Below the pieces are notes generated by a model. It was not told the origin of the DNA, searched no databases, and saw only the letters and a program-made list of their open reading frames with translations. Source: Antedon bifida (Eukaryota; Echinodermata; Crinoidea; Comatulida; Antedonidae). Taken from it: a stretch of 64,000 nt of DNA. The stretch lies in NCBI GenBank assembly GCA_963402885.1, contig OY727095.1, positions 12,591,001 through 12,655,000 of the forward strand, in the 5' to 3' direction. The translations under genes were made by a program, and so were the position numbers. Positions 1 to 13,445 of the stretch are shown here, in pieces (the first letter of the stretch is position 1; each line of letters opens with the position of its first letter).

Positions 1-679
1 AAACGACTGCTTTGCGTTAGATCGTTAAATTTTAGGGTCTGTTGTATGATTGTGAACTCCTTTTGGCTTCGCTTGCTGACTAGACCTTGTTTTTTTTTTA
101 TATATCCAGGTACTTTAAATTGTATTGTTTCGGTTTTTACGTTGCCGTCCGTGAATTTAAAGTTTATGAATGAATCTACTATTCAAAATATAGGCTTATA
201 GACTTCAATGTTTTTATCCATCATTTACACGGTAATTTAACAACAACACGAACGAAGGCCCGAATCTTTTAATAACTTAACTTTTTTTAATTATCCTAAG
301 TGAATGAATTTACAAGCTATGGTATGCGTTTCTTCAATACCGGTGTTATCGATGTAACCAACACTACCTACCTAGCAAGCACTAAGTTTAAAAAGAGTGA
401 CCACACTGTATTATTTGGAGGGGAAAAGTTCAGTTTATCAGGCGATGCTGCTTAAATGAGAAACTATTTAATATTTCTTATCTTAATATACTCGGTTTAA
501 ATTTGTCGAAATTGCAGACGAACACCTGTAAGGACAAATGTCTGTAGTAAAATTGCCTATGTTTTGTATCTTATGACTTCTACCAAAAAAAATACATATA
601 CAAAAAAGTCACATAGCTGAAAAGTGATGTTTACAATGTTTAAAAACTATACCTGAATAAAAGTTGGGTTTCCACATCT
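1..679. other. Non-coding stretch, no gene seen
   Basis: AT-rich sequence with stop codons in all frames. I see no credible exon, RNA gene or repeat family here. It could be an intron of a gene that continues to the left. Confidence 0.4.
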
Positions 680-806
680 AAAGCTCTGTCTACACTATCA
701 AACTAGTTTGACAAAAAAACATGTGATGTGCCCAAATATGGTAGTGATATGACATCATGTCCATTTTGTCAAACTAGTTTGACAAAAAAAGTGTGATGTG
801 CCCAAA
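680..806 (+). repeat. MITE family A, chimeric or truncated copy
   Basis: It opens with the family A terminus AAGCTCTGTCTACACTATCA, followed by the palindrome CAAACTAGTTTG and the core 'gtgatgtgcccaaatatggtagtgatatgacatca'-type sequence. The core then restarts with a second CAAACTAGTTTG and runs into unrelated DNA. The right inverted terminus is missing, so this is a rearranged, non-autonomous relic. Confidence 0.8.
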
Positions 807-860
807 AAGACCTAAAAGTAGTGAAATGAAATCTTTTGCATTACAATTTGTGAAATTTAG

Positions 861-1203
861 AAGGGACCGGGTCGGCTGGGCCCCCTTGAAACTGCCCCTG
901 CTACCGCCCATCATGTTGATCCGTCTGATCTACTACCAGGTAACATATTTTATATTTATGTTATTTGAATTATTAAATTTGCAACATTTATCAAAGTTGC
1001 ATCAGCATTTTTATTGTTATGCTGGTTGCGCCTACCGTAACAGAATTGACCAGGGGCGTAAATTCTGCAATGGTACCATCAAGACGCTAAGCATTCCGCG
1101 TATAAAGGGTGTGTGTAGGTCTGCTGTCCTTCGTAATCATTTTGACTTTGCATACGATAGACCTTTATATTATAGTAAAAAACAATTAAAACGGAAAGCC
1201 TAG
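861..1203 (+). CDS. Possible terminal exon pair of an unidentified gene
   Basis: A GC-rich block (861-939) sits between a good acceptor (gtgaaatttag) and a good donor (CAG/gtaacat). Read from its first base it gives 26 residues rich in Pro, Ala and acidic residues (ending VDPSDLLP). Joined to an exon at 1044 it stays open and stops at TAA 1088-1090 (ELTRGVNSAMVPSRR). A second frame of the same block is also open; with an acceptor after 1053 it reads a basic tail (ending YYSKKQLKRKA) to TAG 1201-1203. Both cannot be real. I recognise neither protein. The base composition differs sharply from the surroundings, which argues for an exon or a transposon end rather than chance. Confidence 0.3.
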
Positions 1204-1229
1204 AAAAAAACCAGTATAATTATACGAGG

Positions 1230-1470
1230 CTGAATTGACCACAGTTTTTTTTTATGGGATGGAATGCAGTTCTTATTTAATACCTTTTTACGTTTTTTTT
1301 ATGTAATTAAAACTGTTGTGTGATGTATTTCTATCTGGAGAGCCTCTCGACGGTTATTTTTATTTATAACTTTTAGGCAATCCTGCCTCATTGATTTACT
1401 TTAGTACTGTTTTTATGTCTTTGTACTGTATTTGAAATTTGGCGCAATAAATGATATGATATGTCATCAT
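1230..1470 (+). other. Polyadenylation-like 3' end (gene or LINE tail)
   Basis: T-rich 3'UTR-like sequence ends in GGCGCAATAAATGATATGATATG-type sequence, with AATAAA at 1446-1451. An AATAAA next to a short terminal repeat (ATGAT) is typical of non-LTR retrotransposon 3' ends, but it would equally serve as the poly(A) site of the exon pair just upstream. Confidence 0.35.
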
Positions 1471-1890
1471 TTTTATTATCATCTTCATTTTATTATTAAT
1501 TATTTAATCGTCAAATCTTACCGTATCAAATATTTTAGTTTTTCTAAGTGAAGCATCATTCAAATCAAAATTAAAACTGACAGCTTATCCCCTGGTGTAA
1601 TTGGTTAAGCTGCCTACCCTTTAATCATTATCGCACGTCTGCTTTTCAAATTAAATCAAATCTTTTATTATCATTAAATACTGATCGACCGCCTTTTTTT
1701 AGTTTATTCACCCAGACCTGTGTTATTTGTTAACTTTATTTTAATGTATTCAAGTTAAATATATTCTGCTATGGAATTTCACCTTCAAGATATTTGTTGC
1801 AACAAAAATTAAATACTTTTATGGTAGAAATTTGCAACTCGACCCGACATGATTTTTCTCTTTTTTGTTTGTTGCAAAACTTATAGGCCT

Positions 1891-1994
1891 ACTATCAAAC
1901 TTTATGTGACGAAAAATGTGATGTGCCAATATATAGACATGATGATGTCATATCAATACCATATTTGGGCATATCACTACCATATTCGGGCACA
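1891..1994 (+). repeat. MITE family A, truncated copy
   Basis: Contains ACTATCAAACTTTATGTGAC followed by the core gatgtgcc / catgatgatgtcatatca / ccatatttgggcatatcac. One end is intact and the other is lost. The orientation is opposite to the 680 copy, judging by the TATGTGAC arm. Confidence 0.75.
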
Positions 1995-4900
1995 TTCTCC
2001 GATGAACTAAAATGACGAAGTTAACCGGGAGTGATTTTCATTTTTATTTATTCTTTATGTGGGCTAATCAGCGTGTATTTAAACACTAATTACCGTACTC
2101 GAATGCTGGTGCATGTTTTGAGAACCGGCGCATTACATTACCGGGGTTGTTTCTTGTTGTTTCTTGTAGTTTCTTAATAATCTTGTAAATATTATGTAGG
2201 CATATACATATTAATACAGAGCATGCTGATATTTCCTCGAAAGCAAACATGTATGTTCTAAAAACGAAAATATTATGAACGACTTTCGCGTGAACCTCTT
2301 TCCAAAAATAATAAATACAGTACCATATTTGTTGATACTAACTTTGTTTTTTAAACGTTCTCAGTATTTATTTTGTTCATCGGTAGTGGAATATCGTGGT
2401 ATAATAGGTGTCAGGTATGAACACAGATTCAAACGAGGTTATTGTTTGGCTTTTTGCCACTCGTTCGTCGGTAACATTGAGTTGTATATGTCATCGTAGC
2501 TCGGTTAGTGTTGACACCCCCTTGTCGTCGGCTTTCAGCCTGCGAACATGTTGCCATCGTTGCAGCTTAGCGTCCATATGTTGTACTGAAAAGGTCGTGT
2601 GTGAGTGTTCAATAAATGCTTAATACTATTTTTCAGGAATGTTCAGTAAGGCGATGATGTGTAAACATATAGTATAATATTTAATTTGATTTGTGTTAAA
2701 ATAATTAGTCCCATCCAAAAGCACGCGCGCAATAAATGTAAATGACACGGCGTCTATTAGTAATTACATGTTGTTGCATTCATAGGCCTAGATGGAAAGT
2801 ACACCTTTCTATACGTGTGTGAGGGTGGGATTTCTGGCAATGCCAATAGGCACATTTTACACCGTAGTTAGGTATAGAAGAGCGTCTGGAATAAACCTGC
2901 CTAGGCCTAACCATTTCTAAATAATTGGTAAATACCATGCGTTATTATAGGGCTAACAACCCTAGACCATTTGTCTTCCCCCTCTGTGAATTGGTTCATG
3001 TTCCGATTAAATAATTGCATTACATTATTTGAACATGTGAAATAACATAGTTTTATGTCAAGGAAACATTCATGTGATTTGGATTCATCGCGTTTGTCTG
3101 TTTATTGAGTTTATCACTGCCGTCGTTGTCCCTATGTGGTGCTGATGAAAATAGAATATGTTCCATATCCAATGTTTTCTGAAGACACAAAGTTTCCTTA
3201 TTAGCATGGTGACCTGTTTTTATTTAGAACTGAAAAGAAAATATTTATGATATTGATAAAAGGATAAAACAAATCAAGTAGAGCTGTAGCTTGGTGGTCA
3301 ACGTGCTTTCCTTCCAATCCCAAGGTCCAGGGTTCAATCCTGACCTAGTGCCAGGGTTATAACTCATAACTCCACTCCCTAAGCCTCAAATGAGACTTGG
3401 TTTATAAGCACGATAAATTATAAAATAGTTTATCCATCCTGTAATTTTTGAGTTTGTGCTCGGTGTTGGATGCGTATGAAATAAAAGAAAAAAAACTAAA
3501 ACATCCTTCAAATCGTGAGTAGTTTCTTACTTTTGGGATAGCTAACGTTCTCTCTTTTAGTGCGGTACCTGACCCAGAGGGGCGCACCCCTTTGATTTCA
3601 ATTGATACAGCCTACCATGACCATTAACATTGAACTTCAGGACCTTATGCCTGTAGGCCTGTGGATAAAGAAGACCCTACCGCCGTCAAGGTCTTTACCA
3701 CTATAATTCTTCGAAATGTTCGAGTTTAGTTGTATCCATATTGATGATATGAAGGAAAGCCCATAACCAATTCACATGTTATCTATTGAAAATAATTAGA
3801 TCACACATGGGATGCATAAGAACTTTTCAGAGTGCATGTAGAAGAAGACGATTTCATGATGATGTTTGTGGCATTGTCGGACTAATAAGGATGATTATTG
3901 AAAATACATTTAGGCTGTTCAAATTTAAAACTTAGGAGAACGGGTTATGAATCTTCTGATAAATAAATTCATCGTTTAAACGTTGAATTCGTTATTGATC
4001 ATCGACGCCACCCGCGTTATACGCTGTCAGTGACGTCACGGCGAGCGCGTACAAAAATCGTACTGGATTATCAGCTTTTGTACGCGCGTGCCAGGTTCGT
4101 GGTGTCACTGTTAAAATGAAAGGCAAAGCTCGTGTTTCTAAGATGACATTGCATGAACTTAAGTATGAATTAGCAGATTAACAATTTGTTAGAGCTTAAT
4201 GTGTAGTGTAGTTTACTATTCCCTGGTTAGAGAGTATAAGCTGTGATAGAGCCTAATAGGCCTACCACACGTTTCTACCGTCCTTGGCAACATTCCTTTT
4301 ACAATAATAATAGCCTATTGTTTAGTTGCCGATGACAAGAAGATGACATCATTTATTTAAATCTAACAAACAGTTTATTGTAATAAATCGCGTTGCCATA
4401 GAGTGTTCATTGCGCGGTCAAGTTTACTATATACTTCCGGCTCTATTTTCGAGATGTAAAAGCTGGTACTTTTGTTAAAGCGAGCTCTTGTAATGAATGA
4501 AGTACTTTGCGGTTAAGAAGCTGTTGTTACGAATTGTTAATACTCTTCTGTATAGTTAATTACCAAATGATCAGATTCATATTCGTACTGAACTTATATC
4601 TGTTGTGTTCTACATCGAAAGATAATATTTACTTATTTATATTCGGTGTTTAGGACTATGACGGGTCAAGGACTTGAGGTCTTCACAAATGTTGTCTTTT
4701 TTACATTACTGAATATTTCACAGATTTGTAGAAAACACTAGTAGTAGGTTAAAGAATGACTGGTGGTACGTGAGCGAGAATGTATTCTACAACCTACAAA
4801 TATTGTATAGCGATGCTCTGATTGGTTAATGGTCGAAGGTGATGAAAAACAGGCATTCAATACTTATTTATATTTTAGATTGTGATCATAGTATCCACAA

Positions 4901-5964
4901 GTACTTATTTTACTCTGCCAAAAATACTTCAATTTAATAGATGATCTAACGATGTTTCTTCAACTGCTTAGCGTGGATTTTTATATTTTGGTTGAACATT
5001 AGCAGCAATACGGTAAGTGATGAGAATCAATATATAAATCATACCTATGTCTTATAATGTAAATGTGTCCTTTGATTGAGTTACCTGGATACAAACATTT
5101 AAATAATAAATGGCCAGTATCATCAACAAAGGTGTACTGTAATTGTTTAAACAGAACAAACTCTTGTTTCACTGTTTACGCCTGTTTCTGGCTGGTTTGT
5201 TCGATTATATTCAAACAGGCTGCACACCACTCATGTGTTTGTAAATCCTCCAGTTGTCGTGGTTCATATTAGTAATATGCCTATTGTAATTTGAAGTGTA
5301 TTGCAGCTAGGCCTATTTATTATTTGTATAATACTGTAAGTGTCGCCAATACAAAATGGGTCATGTTTATATAACTGTGATGTATATATTTTGTAGGATT
5401 TCAGCTCCTATCCGCACCCACCTCGATGATAAGCGTACCGTAGATTATCATTTAGGCCTACCCCCTTTTAATTTCAATTATGCCACATTTGTCACTAGCT
5501 ATTCTCTTCTTCCCAGAGTCCCGAAATATTGTCCCACTTTATTCATTATCATAGCTCACGCCTTTTCTGAATATACGGTAACTTATAGTTGAGCACGTGG
5601 TTCTGTAACTACACTTTGTGTAACCAACGTAAATATTCATTTATTTTGAGACTCAATCATGCTTTTCTTAGGCCTCCTTGGTACTACTACTGTATTGCCT
5701 TTATAAAGTACAACACATTAGACATATTATATCATTATAGATGAGTTGATAGATATTATAAAACTCTCTGGAACACACAATTGTTGTTTTTCGAAAGCAA
5801 TTTGTAGGTAGAGCTACTATACTATTTAAATCAAATCGTGATACTATTACTGGTACAGTAGGCCTGCATACGATACAGGACTCGCATGCTGCACTGAAAA
5901 AAGTGACATCGGCTAGCTATTCATGATCGTGATACCCCTCGGGCTAAGTTCTCTGTAAGCTGAC
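1995..5964. other. Gene-poor stretch
   Basis: No conserved exon was found. Short open frames near 2275-2623 and 5063-5592 show no recognisable domain and no good splice context. The only clear element is the SINE at 3279-3490. A GC-richer segment with CpGs at 4005-4110 (around tgacgtcacggcgagcgcg) might be regulatory, but nothing further supports this. Confidence 0.4.
3279..3490 (+). repeat. tRNA-derived SINE (family I), copy 1
   Basis: The head resembles a tRNA gene: an A-box-like TAGCTTGGTGG is followed about 50 nt later by a perfect B-box-type GGTTCAATCC. The body continues with CCCTAAGCCTCAAATGAGAC and ends in an A-rich tail (ATGAAATAAAAGAAAAAA). A second copy lies inverted at 44455-44672. 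Pol III head plus A-rich tail identifies a SINE rather than a working tRNA gene, because no acceptor stem closes. Confidence 0.8.
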
Positions 5965-6269
5965 TACTGGTATAAAGCCCCCCGAGCGTGAATAAGTCCA
6001 GTATACTCAACAAGCATGAAGGAGTGAGCGCATCAGTAGACGATAAGACCTGGAAGAAACAAGACGAAGCCCAAACGGGCCAGATAAAAAAGCAATGACA
6101 AATAAATTGACGAATCTACGGATTAAGAAATAGAAACAGACGATTCCGGATTACGGAAAAATATATCGACGACTTGGCTAATTTTACTAGCTAAGAATTT
6201 TACTATTAATCGCTTGGTTTTGTGCGTTTCGTTTACAGACAGGAATATCTTCTAAAGTTTTATAAGATC
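5965..6269 (+). promoter_or_regulatory. Candidate TATA promoter and non-coding first exon
   Basis: TATAAAG at 5971-5977 is followed about 30 nt later by an A-rich, GA-rich, non-coding segment. That segment ends in an excellent donor, AAGATC/GTAAGTTTT, at 6269/6270. The first ATG (within catgaaggagtgag) is closed by TGA after two codons. The next strong + strand acceptor that leads into a gene is MMP21's at 16135/16136, so this could be its first exon across a 10-kb intron. That link is inference; cDNA would be needed. Confidence 0.3.
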
Positions 6270-7501
6270 GTAAGTTTTTTACAACTTTTTCTTTTGCATT
6301 TTTAAGTTTAAAATAAATTAAAATAATTATAATAATTAATATTTTAAAATTATGCCAATTTCAACTAAACATTTTAGAATAATTAGATTACTTGTTTTTC
6401 GTGTTTTTCGCGAGTCGTTTCTCACTCTAGTCTAGTATCGATTAGCGTGCTTTTCTTCACGCGTAGAAAAAAATGCGTGTAAACGCGCATAATATGTTAC
6501 GAACGCATCCACTAGACCTAACTATGTGAATAAAGAATACTCATTTCGATCAGACTTCGTTTGTATTTGAAGTTATTTTGAATGTTATTACTGCTGCGAA
6601 GACCTTTTAACAACCTGTTCGCCTATTCAAATATCTCATCGTTTGAACAAATTAAAAAGCCTATAAACCGCGTAGAAATGTACGTCACACAATGAATGGT
6701 TTATAAAGCACCATTGGAAATACAGCACAGATATAGTATCCATTGCGCTGCCGGTACTTATTTATTAAGCACGAAAGTTGAAGGACCAGTTTTAGGGGGT
6801 GGGGAGCATTCGACCCGACCTTTCACAATTAGAAAAACAGTTTTATATACTCCACACTGACAGTACATTTATGTATCGTATTTGGTATTTATTGTCAGAC
6901 GACCTGGATATTTTGGGAGTTTGTCGTTATCTTTCATGTGAAATGTGTTTCTTGATTATTTTCGTTTTAAGTTACCTGTTTTCCGTTAATGAAACAAGTT
7001 GTATGTTGTACTCTGGAGCCCTACTTTAGGCGTGTGATGTCATTGGGGTCGATATACAGGTGTGGAAATGGTCTGTCATGTCTGGCTTTTACGATATGCT
7101 GTCATATGCCATTTGGGTGTGTACATACAAAGTAGTAAAATAGTAACATGTTATGGCATATAGGTTATTGAAGCTTGAAGATGTTTACATCCCGGTGTTG
7201 TTGATGTTGTTATGAGTGGGCGGGTGTGTGTAATGTCTTACTTATCCTTTACACTAACCATTATATGCCTGTTACATCTTATTCGCAACAGGTTGGGACG
7301 CTGATTGAAACAATGTAATGTCGTTTATTGAAAGTTTATTAATTCATTTATTCATTTATAAGTGGAAAATGACTTCCATTTATTGCCATTTGCATATACA
7401 ATGTACATAGAAATTATGTTTGCTCTGAGATATACAAAAATAAATAAATGAATTGTACCATATTTCAACACCCCCAGTCCAGTTTATGTTTAAAAAAAAC
7501 C

Positions 7502-7622
7502 CATTGGTTCTCGCTCTGTTATGCGCAAAGACATGGGAACGTAGTTTGATCAATCAATGAGCGATGGATCATCCCAACTATCGCTTGCGTTGCGCGTACG
7601 CACTTGCGCTGCGTTCAAATGG
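7502..7622. repeat. MITE family B, diverged copy
   Basis: Recognised by the arm pair CATTGGTTCTC ... and by the core CGCTTGCGTTGCGCGTACGC, also present in the copy near 10750. Its ends are decayed. Confidence 0.5.
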
Positions 7623-10600
7623 TGACCACCACTCTTTACATTATTGACACTAATGTGCAGCACACGCAGACTGACCCCACCCTTTTATCACATGTGACCT
7701 GCAGGGTGGGTAACAACAAAGGGCGTAAACACGAGTTACTCAGTCCAGACCTAGAAAATGACATCATTCAATTAGTATTCCTATTCTAATCATTCTTGTA
7801 GTACAGATTACAAGTGAAACCAGTCAAGTGTAAAAGCAATAAAAGATTTAGTTTAATATTAATTCCCTAAATAAACTTCCCGCTGGCAAATATTAAAATC
7901 GTCTAGTAATGTTTTATTTCCGTAGCTAAATACAATATTGACTTGACTTAGTATTCTTCGATTACTTAAATCAACTTCTATATGCGGTTCATTGTTTTTT
8001 GCCTGGTTCCAATTGAGGAGTTGTATGAGTAATATAGGCATACGAAAAAGGATTTAGAATTTAAGCACAGTACTCAATACATGTTCATTTATATTAAACA
8101 AAAAATTAATTTTATAATTATGATTCCTTTTTTAAAACAAAGAATATTATTTCTAGTCTAAATTATTTTACTTCAAAATACTTTTTTAGTTTAATTAATT
8201 TTTATTTTAACAATATTTACAGAGGGATCCCGTTTCCAGTTGACATCCAGGGGCCTTCTTTATCAAATTAAAATTACAATATATAAAACTTTAAATGGTA
8301 ATAATAGATTGTTCTTTGATGAGAACGATTACAGTTTGGTTATTATTACCAAATCGGTTTACAGTTATATCCATACAAATGTATAAATAAATCCTACATT
8401 TTAAACTAATAGAAATGGAATTTAGAATGTAATTTAACTCGTAAATATTTGAACTTCCTTAATAACTTTTCAAATAATTAAATCGATGTTTATTTAGACC
8501 TATGATTAGGATCTTGATGATCCTGAAATACTAAATAAATTCTAATTTATATAACCGTTAGTAATCCTGGTATTTAATCCACTATTGCTGATGTTGTTTG
8601 ACAATTCTTTCTTTATGTAAGTGTTTTAAAAAATCGTAAAAGTAAATTATGTATGAAAAATGATATAAAAAAATCGTTTTAATAAAATAAACCAAAGCTT
8701 CCATATCTATTTCTGTAGATGGAAAGTAGGCCTAATTTACAGAAGTTAATATTAATATGAATTATATTTAGGAATAACCACAACTAATAATAGTGTGCGT
8801 GTTGGTATTTTCGGAGTTAACCACCTTTACATTCAAGTTGGTCCCTTTACCTGCTTATAACCATGACTATACAGTATTATATTATCTTTATAATTTTTCC
8901 CTGTTCATATTGCTAATACACGCTGAGTTTGGCTTATAGTGATCCAGGCAACAAGTAAACCTACCTCCTGGTGCTAGGCTACTTCTCTGTAATACCCATG
9001 TCATCTAAGAAACATGGGTCTACAGGTACCTGAATTTTTTAGACTCTTTAGATTGTCTACCAGATAGAATTGTTAGTGTATAGGCCTACTTATTTTTAGA
9101 AACAAGACCACCACAATTATTCGAGGAGTTGGTGGTCAGTGCAGTGGGAATTTCATTCAATATCTTACGTACTTTAAAGTACAAACAAGAGAAAATTTCT
9201 AAGAAACTGAACCAATTTTGAAAGAGTTGTTTTTTATTCGAAATTTTTACATAAAACATCTTACCATATTGTTAATCTTATAATATAAGGTCCGGGTCTT
9301 TATTTCTGATTTGTTTTATTAGAGGCTGATTAAAAATGTTCATATTCATTACTTTTAACAGTATTTTTTATTTATAGGCTATATTTGACAGTGTAACTTG
9401 CACTGAAGAAGTGTTGCCCGAACGATCTGCAAATGTTTCTGGCTGTTTTACTTTATCGTTTTGATTTAGCTTTTTGCTTATTTTATTTTGTATCTCCATT
9501 GAGATCCAGCCACTGATACCCACAGCATTGTTATTAATTTCAGTAATTTGCATTTGGATTTTGATAATAATTTTTACTATCTAATTGTTAACTTCTGCAA
9601 ACCAATCGCCATTTCATGTTACCATGGTCCTTTCCTCTCTCCACGATGAAATCACAGTCTGTCCCCATCATCAGCTTGTACAATACAAGCTGTTGTTATA
9701 CTGTATGGATATTGCTAAGCTGTTTGGGACATTCTGTTACTAAGAAGCATTGCGATTCTATCAAGCCTGTATAATTTGTTCTATCGGACTCCCAACCTGT
9801 TAACTATGCATTGTGCGTAACACCCAGAAGCATTTATACTCGATATTACCAGCCGGTTTCTGAATTATTTCCGCACTGGTGAACATTTTTTAATTAGAAA
9901 GAACTAAAAATACAGCTCTTTAAAAAAAATAGGCCTATAGATAGTTCTATGTTTAAAATAGCGATGTCTAAAGTTGACCGTTACTTCTTACTAATATTTT
10001 GGCTGTGTTTTAAATTGGGTGATTAATTATTATATTTTTTCAGATATGTATTTAAACAAAACTAAACTCCGCCCCTAGATTGACCGATGCTGTTTCACTG
10101 ACAGCTGAGTTGGTTGTCTTTCAATATGTCTCATCCACGAGATGGTAAAACCTTCGAAAATGTTGCCTTCAAAATGTAATAGTAAAAACAATGATTGTTC
10201 TCACCCGTCAAAATGTCAATCATGGTAATCTTACATCTTAGGCTAGGCTTCACGCGGAGGGCATTCAGACGTGCAGCTCGCGCCTGGCTAATGCCTCGCG
10301 ACACGTCTGGCAACACTATCTTCTTGTATATATCGTTTAACCACTCGTGTTTTGGCGAATTCTAATTGCTATTCAAACGGTCTTTTATAATTCCTTGACA
10401 TGAACATGATGACAGTTGTGTTTTCGTTGATTAACCTTCGTAAATCTAGGCTTACAACCTCAAATGTAAACAAACGTTCATTGATATCATTTTAACTGTT
10501 TATATATTTAGCTTGTTCTCAATGTGTGTACAACCGTGGTACAACTTAAGTTCTTTTATACCATTGCACCATTATACCATTTATTAGATGATAATTGATA

Positions 10601-10667
10601 AGGACTAGTTATAAATACGTATTTTGTGACGACTATCGATGTCGGAATTCATACAGATACCTTAAAT

Positions 10668-10937
10668 CATGGTTCCCACTGGGAGGAAACGCAAGGAGGC
10701 AGCGAAACGCACGTAATTTGACCAATCACGACGCTTGTGATTGGTCAACTCGCTTACGTTGCGCGTACGCCCCTGCGTTGCGTCCAAATTAAAGCCAAAC
10801 TTGGTCCCACCACAAGGCGCCACACAATGCTGACTATACGCAAGACAAATGATTTCACCAAGTACAAAGCGACGGATTGTGATTGGTCAAACTGCTTGCG
10901 TTGCGCGTTACATCTTCGTGTGAACCAAGCTTTAGGC
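10668..10937. repeat. MITE family B, two adjoining copies
   Basis: The first copy (about 10668-10792) starts GGTTCCCACT and has the inverted core TTGACCAATCACGACG / CTTGTGATTGGTCAA. The second (about 10797-10937) begins ACTTGGTCCCAC and ends GTGAACCAAGCTTTAG, the reverse of the family terminus. Head-to-tail placement suggests one inserted next to or into the other. Confidence 0.75.
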
Positions 10938-12434
10938 CTAATGACCAATAATTAGGGCTAGTGGATATAACAGCAAAACTACTAACGACTCAAACAAGTG
11001 CTTATACAAATAATAAATATAATACTAACAACAGGCAGACGATGTTATCTGCTGATGCAACATGCTGTATCCAAACATCTCAGTCCCAATTTGCGCCATT
11101 TTTAACACTTTAGGCTGGCCTGGGATCTTGGTTGCTTCGGGGTAAATAGATAAAAAGGTCCATACCGTAATCATTAAATAGTATGGTAGTTCTTATACCT
11201 AACATGGTATCGCCCACGTAAATGCATTTCACGCTTTTGAATAGTATCCATATTTATGTGTCTCATAATTTAGGTCAACGAATTTAAATTTGTTCACGAG
11301 TAACCACTGATGTACATATTTTAGCAAGGTGTTCTAAGTGTTTAATTTATCATTGCTTGAAGACATTGCAAAGATAATTGGTTGATTGGCAAAGTGTGGG
11401 TGGTGGCTGATTGACATCTTCTGTGTGTCAATCATTACCCAATTATCATTAGAGTTCTTCAAGATTGATGGATCCAAGTATCCACAGAGTAGGATAAATT
11501 CCATTACATTTAACTCTTAATACTTTAGTAATTATACCGCTATCACTATCTTATAAATAAACTGTATTTTTTTATCTGTGGAGTGTTGGGTCAACCTGTA
11601 CCATATTTAACTGGATTCATTCAGTTGAGAGTAAAAGATGATTTACTGTGATAAAGCTGTTACGGCGGACTAATGACTGGACAACTAACACGGTATCAAT
11701 TTTAAAAGTGCAATTACTCATCGCAACTATTTGGTAAAAGCTGGTGCTTCATTCATTTGTCTATTCTTTGATTGTAGACCTAATAGGCTATTGTTTTAAA
11801 ATTTGATTTGTCATAGTCAATTGTTTTAAAACAATATATTACGGTATATTCTCAACGAAGAGAGTTAACAATCTGTATGTTGCGTGGGTACATGTGAATA
11901 GGACAGGTATGTTGTTATTTAATAATATATATTATTAGGTCTATATTGGGATTTTATAAGTGTGTTTTTTCAAAATTTTTAGTAGCGTTTGATATTAATA
12001 TTGTTAATAGTATTATTATATTTGATTCGTGGTCTAAATCCCCCACCCTCCTACCGATATTAATAATTTTATAACTGTTGCTTCATTGTCTATGGTTATA
12101 CATTTTTGTTTCCATCTCCATCTTAAAACTTTGGTACCCGTAATTTTGGGTTGCTTAATTTTTGTACGCACGGTTGTTATTTGACCATGGAAAATCTAGG
12201 CCTACCTTTGCTAGACTGTTTGTTGTTTCATTATGTTTATTTTACTTGGAATTAATGTGCTGCCATTCAATCTTATGAACAAAATGTTAAGCAAAACAAA
12301 ATCAAATCAATGGCGTTAACAAATGTTAATTTGAGACATATAGGTATGTCTGTACACACAGTGTATAAACATGGTGTATAGTTTCCCTGGTCATTTACGA
12401 TGAGCCCGTGAATTGTTACGCGTGCGTGTGTTCC

Positions 12435-12665
12435 CCCTTCATTCATTCATTCTTTATTTAGCCTTCAAAATCGAAATACATTTTAAAATAGGTAACAAAA
12501 ACAAGACAGGCGGAAATCTAATGAGGCAAGGATAAGCAAAAGCAATTCAAATCGCTGTAGCTCGCAGGCTTGCTTATCCATCCCTGGGAGTATCCTTACG
12601 CACCCTTGTTCTTTGGGTTTGATTGCGTCCTGCCCTGGGAGTTCCCAGACATATATTTGGCCCAA
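12435..12665 (-). mobile_element. LINE-like 3' end, 5'-truncated
   Basis: Read on the - strand, the sequence ends GGCTAAATAAAGAATGAATG followed by further GAAT units: a poly(A) signal plus a terminal short tandem repeat, as in CR1/L2/Jockey-type non-LTR elements. The upstream part is 3'UTR-like, with no recognisable reverse transcriptase left. Confidence 0.5.
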
Positions 12666-13210
12666 GAAGACGCAAGCTATACTTTAGTAGTCGTGCTATT
12701 CTTAACCAAGCTAAGTTACATAGTTTTTTTCATGGAACATAATTGGAACTAGTGAAAGGTGTGTCCTACCAAAGCATGCAGGTGTTAATCTCTGTAATAC
12801 CTGACCGCAGGTGAGATAATCGCTGTCATTATCCATTTATTAATGAACACCAAATGCAACCATTAAGTCAAAAATGCGTTCTTAATCTATTTGTATCTAT
12901 AACGTATGTATGAACTTTAGTATACAGTATTCTAGGATATATTTATTAATGTGTATTACTATTAATAAGATCGTAGATAAAACTACCTTGTAAATGAAAC
13001 AACAAGCAGTATGAATTTGATTTCCCGCCAATAACATCAACGTCAAACGTAACATCATTTTCCGATTGACATGTTATTATTAGCCTGCTATCTTGTCCAG
13101 ATAAAGGTTGTCTTGTACATGATTGGTATACATGTCACTCGCAGTCTACATGCGTTGATTGGCGGGCTTACTTACTTATTTATGTGCATTTACTTGCTTA
13201 TTTTTATCGT

Positions 13211-13445
13211 AAAAAGATGTATTGTCCCACAAGTTTCATTTCCGTAGAAAATACTCGAAATAAAATAATGTCAATTGACTGGTTTTTTTTTTACATTTTT
13301 AATTACAATTTTTCATGTAAATATATTTTTTTTTGCCGATCCAATTTTTGGTAAAAGTTTGAATTACTACTACAATAATTATGTGACAAAAATGGCATAT
13401 TCAAAAAGAAAAATATTTTTTCAGATGGAAACAATACCTTTCTAT
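13211..13445. repeat. MITE family C, diverged copy
   Basis: Starts AAAAGATGTATTGTCCCAC and carries the family core (catttccgtagaaa, gatccaatttttggtaaaagt, aaaatggcatattcaa). The right terminus is poorly preserved (ggaaacaatacctttc). Confidence 0.6.

Noticed and set aside
10595..10955. Three overlapping open frames
   Set aside because: They translate family B repeats in both orientations; similar frames appear at 27381 and 28640 for the same reason.
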